NCBI GenBank assembly: GCA_009885845.1
Contig: VFJW01000032.1
Span: 1-35,575 of the forward strand
Source: Geobacter sp.
Lineage (GTDB): Bacteria > Desulfobacterota > Desulfuromonadia > Geobacterales > Pseudopelobacteraceae
Reading direction: 5' to 3'
DNA length: 35,575 bases
Part shown: positions 1-7,819 of the stretch, one piece after another
How the letters are laid out: every line of letters starts with the position of its first letter
Position numbering within the stretch: the first letter of the stretch is position 1
Notes under the pieces: model-generated
The model's input: only the letters and a program-made list of their open reading frames with translations
Database searches by the model: none
What the model was told of the DNA's origin: nothing
Program-made: the position numbers and the translations under genes

Positions 1-123
1 AAAATACTGATGACGCCTCATCGAAGCTCACATTGTGCTTTCTGATATTTGTCGAGCTTTTCAGCTGTCGAGAGCAAATAGACTTGTCCGGTTTTGTAGC
101 AAATGAATTGTCCGCTTTTAGTG

Positions 124-170
124 AGAGAAAGAAAGCTGCTGAAGCGTAGCGGAAGCAGCTTTCTTTCTCT
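124..170. repeat. Perfect 17-bp inverted repeat between transposase stop and IS end
   Basis: Arms at 124-140 (AGAGAAAGAAAGCTGCT) and 154-170 are exact reverse complements with a 13-nt loop. It lies just downstream of the transposase stop and inside the left IS end. On the plus strand it is followed by CTTTTG, on the minus strand by CACTAAAAG, so neither side has a strong U-tract. It may stop transcription entering the element from outside or serve transposition; this is an inference. Confidence 0.7.
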
Positions 171-187
171 TTTGCCGTGAAGCGGAT

Positions 188-1366
188 TCACGCGGCTTTC
201 TTTAATGCTTGATCTATGATTTGCCTGCCAACGCTGTCGTAACTGGCCAGTCGTCTCGGCCCACTATATATTCCCATTGTGCCATCATGGTAGCGGTGCA
301 CTCTTACCTTTGACCTTATGTAATTACATCTGTACTGATCCGAGGGAATTTGCAGTGCCATGTTTTCGAAGCTCACGCAGTTGTCACCTCCAACTGTCCG
401 TTCATACTGCTCACATAATGTTTCGTGAATTGCGATTCCTATGTACGGGACAAATGCAGTTCCTTCTTCCCTCGCAGGCACCCCAAATTCTTTGTTGAAC
501 TCAGGCTGGTAGTGTTCTTTAAGGTACCGGTTTGCCTCTGCCATCGTTGTAATGCCCATCAGCGCCAACTCGTTCGGTAAACGACCCTGGTGGGTTGCAA
601 ACATCCGCTCGGATCTCCCTCGCGCCTCTGGTGAATATGCTGCGATCATGGTGATCCCGAGGTGCTTTAGTCCTCTGCCAAACTGCGTGAGATTGACCTT
701 GTCGACCTTGCCTCCTGCCACCGGCGTATGCCAGTAGTGGCTCCCTCGGTCACTGTAAAATGTGCAGAACAGCCCATGGGCTTCTATCGCTTCTCTTACC
801 CCTCTAAAGCTGCTTTGTGTACCTTCCTCGGCACAAAAGAACATGGAGTAGTGGTCGCTTGTGGCATCATCCATGGTGACAACCAGATCCCATTTTTGCC
901 CAGGCACCCATTCATGGGTACTCGCATCCTGGTGAATCATCATACCGGGCAGAGCCGCACGCTCCCGCCGCTTCCTATGGGCACCTTTCTTTGCTGTCTT
1001 GGGAATCAGTTTCACTTCCTGCAACCGGCTCTTAACCCAGGTGTAACTCCTCTTCCCTCCATGCTGCTTGTACCAGGAATGGAAATGCTTGGCATTCCAG
1101 TTACTGTGATCCTTCCGGTACATCTCCTGAAGCGACATCACTTCATCGACCGGCGCTCGCCGGTGAGAAGTCTGACTGAGGCGCTTGTCCAGAAGACCCT
1201 CAAGGCCTGAATCCTCGTAACGATCAACGTAGCGTCGGAACGTCCGGTCACTTACCCCCAATATTTGTGCAGCATCCTCCTGTGTAAGCCGGTTTGCCTG
1301 CCAGCCCACATACGTTTCCTCGAACCTCATCTTCAGGGTCTCCTGTAGCCATTCCGTCCGTTTCAT
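188..1366 (-). CDS. DDE transposase (ISNCY family-like)
   Basis: This 392-residue protein catalyses movement of the surrounding insertion sequence. It starts with a helix-turn-helix region (about residues 25-60, containing LTQEDAAQILGVSDRTFRRY) typical of winged-helix DNA recognition, followed by an rve/RNase H-fold catalytic core. Candidate catalytic residues are the Asp in MIHQDAS (~147), the Asp in YSDRGSHYW (~209) and the Glu in SPEARGRSER (~251), giving a complete DDE triad. The length fits the ISNCY/IS1202-type transposases. The stop is about 100 bp inside the left end and the start about 60 bp inside the right end. No frameshift is seen. The exact IS family is recalled from motif style, not from a search. 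Confidence 0.88.
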   Translation of the reverse strand: MKRTEWLQETLKMRFEETYVGWQANRLTQEDAAQILGVSDRTFRRYVDRYEDSGLEGLLDKRLSQTSHRRAPVDEVMSLQEMYRKDHSNWNAKHFHSWYKQHGGKRSYTWVKSRLQEVKLIPKTAKKGAHRKRRERAALPGMMIHQDASTHEWVPGQKWDLVVTMDDATSDHYSMFFCAEEGTQSSFRGVREAIEAHGLFCTFYSDRGSHYWHTPVAGGKVDKVNLTQFGRGLKHLGITMIAAYSPEARGRSERMFATHQGRLPNELALMGITTMAEANRYLKEHYQPEFNKEFGVPAREEGTAFVPYIGIAIHETLCEQYERTVGGDNCVSFENMALQIPSDQYRCNYIRSKVRVHRYHDGTMGIYSGPRRLASYDSVGRQIIDQALKKAA

Positions 1367-1613
1367 CCGTTGTCTCCCGACAACAAGATAAACCGGACAG
1401 GTTATGTGCTACAAGACCGGACATATCATTAACTCGTGACACAATCAAAATAGTTGTTGACAGAGGTACATGTCAGGAGGAGGCTTTCCTGCTTGCCTGC
1501 CTGTTGTGGTAATCCACGCCACTTTTGACTCCTTCTGATGCAAATTTTAATGATTTTATTCTACCATATCATTTTTGGCGTGCAACTTATAAATTGACAC
1601 GTAATAAATCGAC

Positions 1614-1724
1614 AGCAAAATCAAAACAGAGAAGCCGAGCATCAACTGACATCACTCATTCCGCACCTGCATACAAACTATCCAACTCCGCCTGAATTTG
1701 AGAAAAAGAAAGCGGCGCTCCCTG
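1614..1724 (-). repeat. Direct repeat copy A, left border of the MNT/HEPN cassette
   Basis: This copy shares about 97 alignable bases with 2337-2433. Both begin AGCAAAATCAAAACAGAGAA and end with the same 50-base block from CAAACTATCC to GCTCCCTG; the middle differs (copy A has a longer, unrelated stretch). Read on the minus strand, the shared block gives an open frame LSFSQIQAELDSL that then diverges (YAGAE-stop here, KAWDN-stop in copy B), so it may be the duplicated 3' end of an unidentified gene. The rest of 1424-1834 holds no gene I can support; a short open stretch reading LVDKIAALQA on the minus strand at ~1745-1775 could be more of the same decayed gene. Confidence 0.75.
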
Positions 1725-1834
1725 GGAAGGAAGTGGGGGCAGGCCTGTAAAGCTGCAATTTTATCAACCAATTCCTCTCAATCGCTCCTTTTCAAGAGTC
1801 AACGGCTCGTTTCTATTCGATCGCATCCTTAATC

Positions 1835-2161
1835 TCAAACCGCCTCCAGAATCTCACCCTGTCGCCGTGCAATCTCGATGATTGCGGACGAATCATCCTC
1901 ACGCCATTGCCGCGACCCGCATGGAATCGGCTCAATCCGACTGTCGATGCGTGCTGCCAAACGCCACAACAGATTGATTCCGCTCCGATCCTTCATCTCG
2001 TCGAACTGCGCAGATACGACCAGCAGATCGATATCACTCCACTCTTGTGCATGTCCTGAAGCCTGTGAACCGAAGACGACACCTCGTTCCACCGTTATTC
2101 CGTTTGCCGCCACCGCCGCCAGGTAATTTTGTACAGATTTTAGAACAGATTGTTCAAGCAT
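1835..2161 (-). CDS. MNT-type nucleotidyltransferase, antitoxin of a HEPN/MNT pair
   Basis: A 108-residue minimal nucleotidyltransferase. The signature is GSQASG at residues 31-36 followed by WSDIDLLVV with the two metal-binding Asp at 43 and 45, as in the DNA polymerase beta superfamily. Members of this family are antitoxins that modify (AMPylate) and silence HEPN RNase toxins. The start is supported by AGGAGGTG upstream of the ATG. Directly upstream, overlapping by 22 bp, is the remnant of a HEPN gene whose middle has been lost, so this antitoxin seems to be an orphan. It lies between two direct repeats (1614-1724 and 2337-2433). The family is clear; whether it still has a job is unknown. 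Confidence 0.85.
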   Translation of the reverse strand: MLEQSVLKSVQNYLAAVAANGITVERGVVFGSQASGHAQEWSDIDLLVVSAQFDEMKDRSGINLLWRLAARIDSRIEPIPCGSRQWREDDSSAIIEIARRQGEILEAV

Positions 2162-2263
2162 TGCAGCACCTCCTGAATTCTGACCATGTACCCGTCAGCT
2201 TCTTCGCGTGAAGGAGGGGGCACTGTTACGCCAATGAGCTATCTGTTTGCCAATGTCTATCAT
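2140..2263 (-). pseudogene. HEPN-domain toxin remnant with internal deletion
   Basis: A promoter-like sequence (2310-2337), an AGGGG ribosome site and an ATG at 2263 lead into MIDIGKQIAHWRNSA, which resembles the N-terminus of HEPN toxins paired with MNT proteins (an 'IEKQIAYWR' type start). This frame stops at 2195. A second frame, beginning around 2222, reads PPPSREEADGYMVRIQEVL and ends in a stop at 2140 inside the MNT start region; this looks like the C-terminal helix of the same family. The two halves are out of frame and together only about 40 codons long, against roughly 120-135 for an intact HEPN protein. I infer one internal deletion of about 270 bp whose length is not a multiple of three. 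Confidence 0.62.
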
Positions 2264-2309
2264 AACGGCCCCTGTCCACAATCAATATGCAGTGTCTCTA
2301 CTGCGTGGC

Positions 2310-2337
2310 ATTGTAGCCTAACATGCCTTTGTTGCAA
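2310..2337 (-). promoter_or_regulatory. Promoter of the HEPN/MNT cassette
   Basis: On the minus strand TTGCAA (2337-2332), a 16-bp spacer and TACAAT (2315-2310) form a good sigma-70 type promoter about 47 bp upstream of the HEPN ATG. It starts at the very border of repeat copy B, so the promoter belongs to the cassette and not to the flank. Confidence 0.5.
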
Positions 2338-2433
2338 GCAAAATCAAAACAGAGAAACCGAGCATCAATTGTCCCACGCCTTCAAACTATCCAACTCCGC
2401 CTGAATTTGAGAAAAAGAAAGCGGCGCTCCCTG
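2337..2433 (-). repeat. Direct repeat copy B, right border of the MNT/HEPN cassette
   Basis: Partner of 1614-1724 (see there). On the minus strand it encodes the frame GAPLSFSQIQAELDSLKAWDN followed by a stop, but upstream of this the frame closes after about 20 codons, so only a gene end is present. Its left arm also forms half of the hairpin at 2421-2454. The remaining sequence between 2264 and 2504 contains no other gene. Confidence 0.75.
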
Positions 2434-2454
2434 ATGATTTCAGAGTAGCGCCGC
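2411..2454 (-). terminator. Rho-independent terminator downstream of the Crp/Fnr gene
   Basis: GCGGCGCT (2421-2428) pairs with AGCGCCGC (2447-2454). Read on the minus strand the hairpin is followed by TTTCTTTTTC (2420-2411). It lies about 50 bp after the stop of the regulator gene. Only this copy of the repeat has both arms. Confidence 0.65.
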
Positions 2455-2504
2455 CTGGTTTAAGGTAAAAGTTTCACACAGTGGTTACCGAATAACGCCT
2501 GCTG

Positions 2505-3194
2505 TCACTCATGACGTTCGCTCAACTTTTCCAGCTTTTCCATCTGATGCACTACCACTCGATTCCCCTGCACTTCTATGATCCCCTCTTCCTTCAGCTT
2601 CTTAAATGTACGGGAAATGGTTTCGCTGGCGGTCCCCAATCGGGAGGCCAGCTCACCCTTTTTGATCCCCAGATCAATATAGGTAATACCGCCGAAACTG
2701 GTTGACCCTTCAGCTGCCCGCCGCACAAGAAATGACGCCAGCCGGGACGTAACATCTGCAAAGGAAAGTTCTTCAATCTGGCGGGCAAACTGCCGCAGCA
2801 TGAGCGACAGCGACACCACAAGGTTAAGGGCAAAGTTGGGATTATGACTCATCAGCTCCATAAAGCCCTGACGCGGGAGATACAGCACCTCTCCCGCCTC
2901 CATGGCACGGGCCTCGGCAGGATATTTCCCGTCGCCGAAAAAAGCTGCTTCGGCAAAGGTCTCGCGCGGCTTGACAAAATGCAGCACTTTCTCGCGGCCG
3001 TCCGGCGACATGCGGCAGAGCTTAATGCTTCCGGATACGAGCAGATAAAATCCGGTTGCCTCCTCACCTTCGCTGAACAGGGTTTCCCCTTTCCTGAAGG
3101 CCCGGCGCACCGTGATGGCCGCCAGTTCGGACAGGTCAGCATTGCTGAGACCGGAAAAAAGGAGCGGTTTTTTAAGTTGTTCGATCAGTTCCAT
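2505..3194 (-). CDS. Crp/Fnr-family transcription regulator
   Basis: A 229-residue regulator with an N-terminal cyclic-nucleotide-binding-type beta barrel (about residues 12-125), a long dimerisation helix (about 125-150) and a C-terminal winged helix. The recognition helix contains TASETISRTFKKL (188-200), with the E-x-x-S-R arrangement of FNR-type regulators, predicting a TTGAT-like half-site. The only cysteine is Cys60, so it cannot bind a [4Fe-4S] cluster as FNR does; the effector is unknown. AAAGG precedes the ATG. It follows tkt on the same strand, but a 113-bp inverted-repeat element separates them, and it has its own terminator. Anaerobic or nitrosative-stress control is possible, but not shown by the sequence. 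Confidence 0.88.
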   Translation of the reverse strand: MELIEQLKKPLLFSGLSNADLSELAAITVRRAFRKGETLFSEGEEATGFYLLVSGSIKLCRMSPDGREKVLHFVKPRETFAEAAFFGDGKYPAEARAMEAGEVLYLPRQGFMELMSHNPNFALNLVVSLSLMLRQFARQIEELSFADVTSRLASFLVRRAAEGSTSFGGITYIDLGIKKGELASRLGTASETISRTFKKLKEEGIIEVQGNRVVVHQMEKLEKLSERHE

Positions 3195-3216
3195 GGCAAC
3201 CTTTAAACATTAGTCT

Positions 3217-3329
3217 ACCACGGAGTCACGGAGTCACAGAGGAAATCAAGATCATATGCTGAAAGTCTTTGGGGTACGCCATGATAGCTGTTGTCTTTGA
3301 TTTTCTCCGTGCCTCCGTGCCTCCGTGGT
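3217..3329. repeat. CACGGAG-type inverted-repeat element, copy 1
   Basis: The two ends, ACCACGGAGTCACGGAGTCA at the left and ACCACGGAGGCACGGAGGCA on the opposite strand at the right, match over about 35 bp and continue into AAATCAA on both sides. The ~40-bp centre is unique. A related element sits at 28957-29084. It fills the tkt-crp gap. A transcript through it would fold into a long hairpin, so it may act as a terminator or mRNA stabiliser. Confidence 0.8.
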
Positions 3330-3337
3330 GAACAGAT

Positions 3338-5341
3338 TTATTTTTTCAAGAATACTATTATCTTCTCAACCACTTGCGGCGTGGTAAATCCGAACTGTTC
3401 AGCCAGAACTTTGTCAGGGGCCGATGCACCAAAATGCTCGATGCCGATAAACAGCCCGTCACACCCGATCAAACTCCCCCACGGCATTCCTCGGCCGGCC
3501 TCAAAAGCCACCCGTGCAGTTCCAGCAGGAAGAATCTGTCCGCGATACTCAGCAGGCTGGGCAAGAAAGGTTTCCAGGCAGGGGATTGAAACAACGCGGG
3601 CTTTTACACCCTGAGAAGCCAGTATCTCAGCAGCTTCAGCCGCGATATGCACTTCTGAGCCGCTGGCCATGATCACCACATCGGCAGTTCCATCAGGTGA
3701 GGAAACAATGTAGCCCCCCTTGAATGCATCTGTCGGAACAAATGATACCGAGCGGGCGATCACCGGCAGCTTCTGGCGGGTCAGGATCAGCGCAGTCGGC
3801 CCCTGATACTGAAGTGCCGACAACCAGGCAAGTGCTGTCTCTGTTCCATCAGCCGGACGGATCACCTGCAGACCCGGGATCAGACGCAGTGATGCGACAT
3901 GCTCGATCGGCTGATGCGTCGGGCCGTCTTCGCCGACAAAAAACGAGTCGTGGGTGAAGATGTAAATTGCCTGCTGGCCCATTAAAGCGGACAGACGCAC
4001 TGCCGGGCGGCAATAGTCGGCAAAGACCAGAAAGGTAGCACCGTAGGGAATGAAACATCCGTAGAGAGCCATGCCGTTTATGATCGCCCCCATGGCATGT
4101 TCGCGGATACCGAAGTGCAGGTTGCGGCCGGCGAAACTACCGGCCTGAACCGATGGAGATCCCTTGATGTCACTGTTGTTGGACGGAGAGAGGTCTGCGG
4201 ACCCTCCAACCAGAGAAGGAATCAGCTCTGCCACCTTCTGCAGGATCGTCCCCGACAGTGCACGGGTAGCGCCATCTTTGCCGGCAACAGCCGCTAACAG
4301 TTCATCTGTTAAATGTGCCGGCAGTTGCCTGTGCCACATGGTTTCCCAGAGTTTTGATTTCTCCGGATTGGCAGCTTGCCAGGACGCAAAACCTCGTTGC
4401 CAGTCGGCGTAGTTAAGTTTCTGCTCCGTGACCCGTGCTCCGCAGGTTTCCCGAACGTCCTGAGGGACTTCAAACGGTGCGGCATCCCAGCCAAGATTGG
4501 CACGGGTGGCAGCGATCTCAGCCGCACCGAGCGGTGAGCCGTGTGCACCTGATGACCCCTGTTTTGCCGGGCTTCCATAGGCGATATGCGTAGTAGCGAT
4601 GATGATCGACGGCTTGGCGGTTTCAGCTCTGGCGGCGGCAATTGCGGCAACAATCTGATCGTTATCGTGACCATCGACCTTCTGCACATGCCAGCCGCTG
4701 GCGATAAAGCGACCTTCAACATCCTCTGACCAGGCCAGATCGGTTTTCCCTTCGATGGTAATGCTGTTGCTGTCGTATATGTAGATCAAATTACCGAGTT
4801 TGAGGTGACCGGCCAGAGCTGCAGCCTCATAGCTGATTCCTTCCTGCAGGCAGCCATCTCCAAGCAGGGTGTAAATATAATGATTGATTGGTCTGAAGTC
4901 GGCAGTATTGAAACGTTCAGCAGCCATCCGGGCAGCAATACCCATACCGACGCCATTGGCAAAACCCTGCCCGAGCGGTCCGGTAGTCACTTCGACCCCG
5001 ACGGTATGGCCGAACTCGGGATGCCCGGGAGTTTTGCTTCCCCATTGGCGAAAGTTCTTGATCTCATCCATAGAGAGATCATACCCGAACAGATGCAGCA
5101 ACGAATAAAGGAGCATTGAACCGTGACCGGCTGACAGGATGAAGCGGTCACGGTTGGCCCAGCGGGGATCATCCGGATTACTTTCCAGAAAGTTGCCCCA
5201 TAGTGCGACGGCGCAGTCGGCCGCCCCCATCGGCAGACCCGGGTGACCGGAATTGGCCCTGTCTACAGCATCTGCAGAGAGGATACGGATGGCATCGGCA
5301 CAGCGCCGGGCCTTGTCAGCGGGAATCAAAGTGTGGTGCAT
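3338..5341 (-). CDS. tkt: Transketolase
   Basis: Thiamine-diphosphate enzyme of the non-oxidative pentose phosphate pathway, 667 residues, normal family length. Visible motifs are [13 protein letters not shown] near the N-terminus (substrate His), GPLGQG, the ThDP/metal motif GDGCLQEG...DSNSIT, the pyrimidine-domain IREHAMGAI with the catalytic Glu, and [19 protein letters not shown] place the start at 5341 because GAAAGGA lies at the right distance upstream of that ATG; the in-frame ATG at 5356 overlaps this ribosome site and has none of its own. It follows thiL by 30 bp, so the two are probably co-transcribed; a link between a ThDP-dependent enzyme and a thiamine phosphate kinase makes sense. 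Confidence 0.96.
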   Translation of the reverse strand: MHHTLIPADKARRCADAIRILSADAVDRANSGHPGLPMGAADCAVALWGNFLESNPDDPRWANRDRFILSAGHGSMLLYSLLHLFGYDLSMDEIKNFRQWGSKTPGHPEFGHTVGVEVTTGPLGQGFANGVGMGIAARMAAERFNTADFRPINHYIYTLLGDGCLQEGISYEAAALAGHLKLGNLIYIYDSNSITIEGKTDLAWSEDVEGRFIASGWHVQKVDGHDNDQIVAAIAAARAETAKPSIIIATTHIAYGSPAKQGSSGAHGSPLGAAEIAATRANLGWDAAPFEVPQDVRETCGARVTEQKLNYADWQRGFASWQAANPEKSKLWETMWHRQLPAHLTDELLAAVAGKDGATRALSGTILQKVAELIPSLVGGSADLSPSNNSDIKGSPSVQAGSFAGRNLHFGIREHAMGAIINGMALYGCFIPYGATFLVFADYCRPAVRLSALMGQQAIYIFTHDSFFVGEDGPTHQPIEHVASLRLIPGLQVIRPADGTETALAWLSALQYQGPTALILTRQKLPVIARSVSFVPTDAFKGGYIVSSPDGTADVVIMASGSEVHIAAEAAEILASQGVKARVVSIPCLETFLAQPAEYRGQILPAGTARVAFEAGRGMPWGSLIGCDGLFIGIEHFGASAPDKVLAEQFGFTTPQVVEKIIVFLKK

Positions 5342-5371
5342 GGAATTTCCTTTCATCCGGTAAATTTAATT

Positions 5372-6376
5372 CTATGTAAAGTGGTTGAATCCATCATGTT
5401 GGGAACTGTACGTGCTTCCGTCCCGGTTGACAACCGTCACTCCGGAAAAGCTTGTCACTATACCAATTCGTGTCACTGCATTGCCACACTTTTTCATACT
5501 GTCAGCAATTTTTCCCCGGTTGGAACGGTGTGCAGTGAAGCAGAGTTCGTAATCTTCTCCTCCGGAAAGCACCATCTGGTGAGGAATAACCGAATGTTGT
5601 GCCGCGTGATTACGAAAGGCCGGCGATAACGGAATGTCATCAAGATTAATGCAGCAGCCGACAGCTGATTGCTCGGCAACATGTCCGAAATCGGCCAGCA
5701 GGCCATCACTGACATCGATCATGGCGGTTGCCAGTCCGGTTTCAGCCAAAGCCAGAGCCGCAGAAATCCGGGGGGGCGGATCGAGCAGGCGCGATAGCAG
5801 CTCATTTGAGACAGCTTCGCCATTTTCAAGCAATTTCAGTGCAAGCGCCGCATCTCCCAGCGTACCGGTCACCCAGATATCATCGTCCGGCAACGCGCCT
5901 GAGCGGCGCACAATCCTGTCAGGGTATTGCTCTCCCATGGCCGTGACGGATACAGTCAGCCCGGCGCGTGAGGAACAGGTGTCACCTCCGATCAAGGCGA
6001 CATCGTGTTCTGAAGCCAGTGCAAGAAAACCACGCATGAATTCATCAAGAAATTCAAGAGGAAGATCAGAGGGGATTGCAAGAGAGAGGAGCGCCCAACG
6101 GGATATTCCACCCATAGCAGCAATATCGGAAAGGCTGGCGGCGAGCGATTTACGCCCCAGGCGGTAGGGATCATGCCAGACTCGACGAAAATGAACGTCC
6201 TCGATCAGCATGTCAGTAGAAGTCAACAACTGCATTCCCGTTGAAAGCGCTGTAACCGCAGCATCGTCTCCGATACCGGTCAGAACGCTCTTATGCTTAA
6301 AGGCACCGGCAGTCAGGCGGGATATCAGTCCGAATTCGCCAAGAGCGGCAAGTGCAGGCAAAGTTGGAGAGGTCAT
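5372..6376 (-). CDS. thiL: Thiamine-monophosphate kinase
   Basis: ThiL phosphorylates thiamine monophosphate to the cofactor thiamine diphosphate. The protein (334 residues from the chosen start) has the PurM-like fold motifs: GEFGLISRL, GIGDDAAV with the paired metal-binding Asp, DMLIEDVHFRR, AASLSDIAAMGG, the glycine-rich GGDTCSS, IDVSDGLLADFGH and SGGEDYELCF. The open frame extends upstream to 6460, but the promoter at 6433-6460 puts the transcript start near 6426, so the ATG at 6376 (MTSPTLPALAALGEFG) is the best start; its ribosome site is weak. It is the first gene of a likely thiL-tkt operon and diverges from the PPIase gene at 6635. Confidence 0.94.
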   Translation of the reverse strand: MTSPTLPALAALGEFGLISRLTAGAFKHKSVLTGIGDDAAVTALSTGMQLLTSTDMLIEDVHFRRVWHDPYRLGRKSLAASLSDIAAMGGISRWALLSLAIPSDLPLEFLDEFMRGFLALASEHDVALIGGDTCSSRAGLTVSVTAMGEQYPDRIVRRSGALPDDDIWVTGTLGDAALALKLLENGEAVSNELLSRLLDPPPRISAALALAETGLATAMIDVSDGLLADFGHVAEQSAVGCCINLDDIPLSPAFRNHAAQHSVIPHQMVLSGGEDYELCFTAHRSNRGKIADSMKKCGNAVTRIGIVTSFSGVTVVNRDGSTYSSQHDGFNHFT

Positions 6377-6432
6377 AGCAGATTCAATCTGTGAATTCCT
6401 GTTGGATTGTTTGCGTGGGAATTGTTCGTTGC

Positions 6433-6460
6433 ATTGTAACGTACCGGGCTTTAATGGCAA
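6433..6460 (-). promoter_or_regulatory. thiL promoter
   Basis: Minus-strand TTGCCA (6460-6455), 16-bp spacer, TACAAT (6438-6433). It lies about 57 bp upstream of the chosen thiL ATG. Confidence 0.5.
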
Positions 6461-6560
6461 GTAAAAACCGTTACATTATTTCTGCACTCTCTCATGTAAG
6501 AAAACAACCTCGCTAAGCACGCACCCTGTTTTCAGGGCAACATAACTGTCATAAATAGTG

Positions 6561-6589
6561 TTGCAAGACCCGGCCTGATATGCTACTTT
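6561..6589 (+). promoter_or_regulatory. Promoter of the first PPIase gene
   Basis: TTGCAA (6561-6566), 17-bp spacer ending TGC, TACTTT (6584-6589), 45 bp upstream of the GTG start. A short CCCTG/CAGGG hairpin (around 6522-6535) lies just upstream of it. Confidence 0.4.
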
Positions 6590-6634
6590 TTCACGGTTTG
6601 CATACACTTGAAAAGAAACAAAAAGGAGCTTTAC

Positions 6635-7588
6635 GTGAAAATCACTGCCATTACAAAACTTATTACGACGACTCTCTGCATGGCCGCACTTGCCGGTTGT
6701 CAGGGAAGCGGCACTTCCGGCGGAGCAAACTCTGAGAGTAAAAAAGAGGGTAAGGTTCTTGCCGATGTGAATAGCGGCAGCATCACCACCGGAGATTTTG
6801 ACCGTGAGCTTAAAAATCTGCCGGAATACCTGAAAGCGATGGCCGATACCCCGCAAGGGCGAAAAGAGATGCTGGACACCATGGTCATACGCGAACTGAT
6901 TCTTCAACAGGCCGCTAAAGACGGTCTCGACAAGGGGGCCGAAATCGAAGATAAACTTCAGGATCTCAAAAAACGTCTGATTGTAGAATCGTTCCTCAAA
7001 AAGAAGGTCGAAATTGAATCCAAAGTTTCTGATGAGGATATGAAAAAATTCTACGAGCAGAACAAAGATAAATTCAAGTCCGGCGAACAGATAAAAGCCA
7101 GCCATATTCTGGTTAAAACCGAAAAAGAAGCCAAGGACATACTGGCCCTGTTGAAAGCTGGTGGTAATTTTGAAGAACTGGCCAAAAAGAGTTCCGTTGA
7201 TTCCTCTTCTGCCAAGGGTGGCGACCTCGGGTGGTTCGGCAAAGGCAGTATGGTACCGGCTTTCGAAAAAGCGGCTCTCACGCTTAACGAAGGGCAGACT
7301 TCAAGCGTTGTCAAAACCGATTTTGGCTTCCACATCATTAAGTTAACCGGCAAACGTCCGGCCGGCATTCGTCCTTTTGAGGAAGTAAAGGAGCAGATCA
7401 AGGGTGCAATTATGCCGACCAAGCAGCAGGAGGTTTTTCAGAAAATCAAGGACGAACTGAAAAAGACCGCGAAGATTACTATCAAAGAAGACGTACTTAA
7501 CAGTCTAGGCGGCAAAAAAGATGAGCCGAAAGCTGATGATAAAAAACCTGCCGAAGCTCCTAAACCGGCAGCAGCTGAAAAGAAATAG
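6635..7588 (+). CDS. Parvulin-type peptidyl-prolyl isomerase lipoprotein (PrsA/PpiC-like)
   Basis: A 317-residue exported foldase. The start is GTG at 6635: AAGGAG lies 7 nt upstream, and it yields a lipoprotein signal peptide with lipobox LAGC (Cys at ~22). A SurA-N-like helical region follows (KEMLDTMVIRELILQQAA), then a PpiC/parvulin domain from KASHILVKTE through GGDLGWFGKGSMVPAFEKA to TDFGFHIIKLTG (about residues 150-245). The C-terminus is a low-complexity Lys/Ala/Pro tail (KKDEPKADDKKPAE). It probably assists folding of exported or outer-membrane proteins. A second gene of the same design follows at 7820, so these are paralogues; a 119-bp repeat and a terminator separate them. Confidence 0.92.
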   Translation: MKITAITKLITTTLCMAALAGCQGSGTSGGANSESKKEGKVLADVNSGSITTGDFDRELKNLPEYLKAMADTPQGRKEMLDTMVIRELILQQAAKDGLDKGAEIEDKLQDLKKRLIVESFLKKKVEIESKVSDEDMKKFYEQNKDKFKSGEQIKASHILVKTEKEAKDILALLKAGGNFEELAKKSSVDSSSAKGGDLGWFGKGSMVPAFEKAALTLNEGQTSSVVKTDFGFHIIKLTGKRPAGIRPFEEVKEQIKGAIMPTKQQEVFQKIKDELKKTAKITIKEDVLNSLGGKKDEPKADDKKPAEAPKPAAAEKK

Positions 7589-7630
7589 CATCCGCCCGGA
7601 CTGATACTGGCAGAGATTGAAAAACCAAAA

Positions 7631-7749
7631 CCAATTTCAAATCAAAGATGCAGTCAAGGCGGCGAGGTTTGAGGCGACGAAGGCATACAACCAGTATGTT
7701 GAGGAGCCGAGAACAAGCCAACGAAGAGGGCGCTTTGATCTGGAATTGG
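7631..7749. mobile_element. 119-bp MITE-like repeat, copy 1
   Basis: The ends CCAATTTCAAATCAAAG (7631-7647) and, on the other strand, CCAATTCCAGATCAAAG (7749-7733) form 17-bp terminal inverted repeats with two mismatches. A second copy of exactly the same length is at 27530-27648, about 90% identical by eye. The centre contains CATAC (7684-7688) paired with GTATG (7694-7698). No coding capacity. It sits between the first PPIase stop and that gene's terminator. Confidence 0.85.
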
Positions 7750-7752
7750 GAC

Positions 7753-7797
7753 AAAACCGGAAGTGAGGGGCTGTGCCTCCCTTCCGGTTTTTACTTC
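7753..7797 (+). terminator. Rho-independent terminator between the two PPIase genes
   Basis: AAAACCGGAAG (7753-7763) pairs exactly with CTTCCGGTTTT (7781-7791), with further GAGG/CCTC pairing inside; a T-run follows. Only 28 bp separate the T-run from the next start codon, which leaves no room for a promoter downstream of the hairpin. Confidence 0.8.
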
Positions 7798-7819
7798 GTA
7801 TGAAGAAAAGAGCTCAACG

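Larger units (their letters stand above)
85..1423 (-). mobile_element. Insertion sequence, ISNCY/IS1202-like, with intact transposase
   Basis: The element is defined by matching ends that flank one transposase gene. The left end starts TGTCCGGTTTTGTAGCA and the right end, read on the minus strand from 1423, starts TGTCCGGTCTTGTAGCA, so 16 of 17 bases agree. Each end carries a second TGTCCG box exactly 24 bp further in (109 on the left, 1399 on the right), which looks like paired transposase-binding sites. I could not find a target-site duplication next to 85 and 1423, so the exact outer borders are uncertain by a few bases. The transposase frame is open, so the copy may be active. Confidence 0.8.

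Noticed and set aside
60-84. Target-site duplication of the insertion sequence
   Set aside because: I compared up to 29 bases on each side of 85 and 1423 and found no matching direct repeat; either the TSD has decayed or the borders are slightly off.
6476-7105. 209-codon open frame on the minus strand
   Set aside because: It is antisense to the first PPIase gene; the sense protein has clear parvulin and lipobox motifs while this frame is low-complexity Phe-rich.
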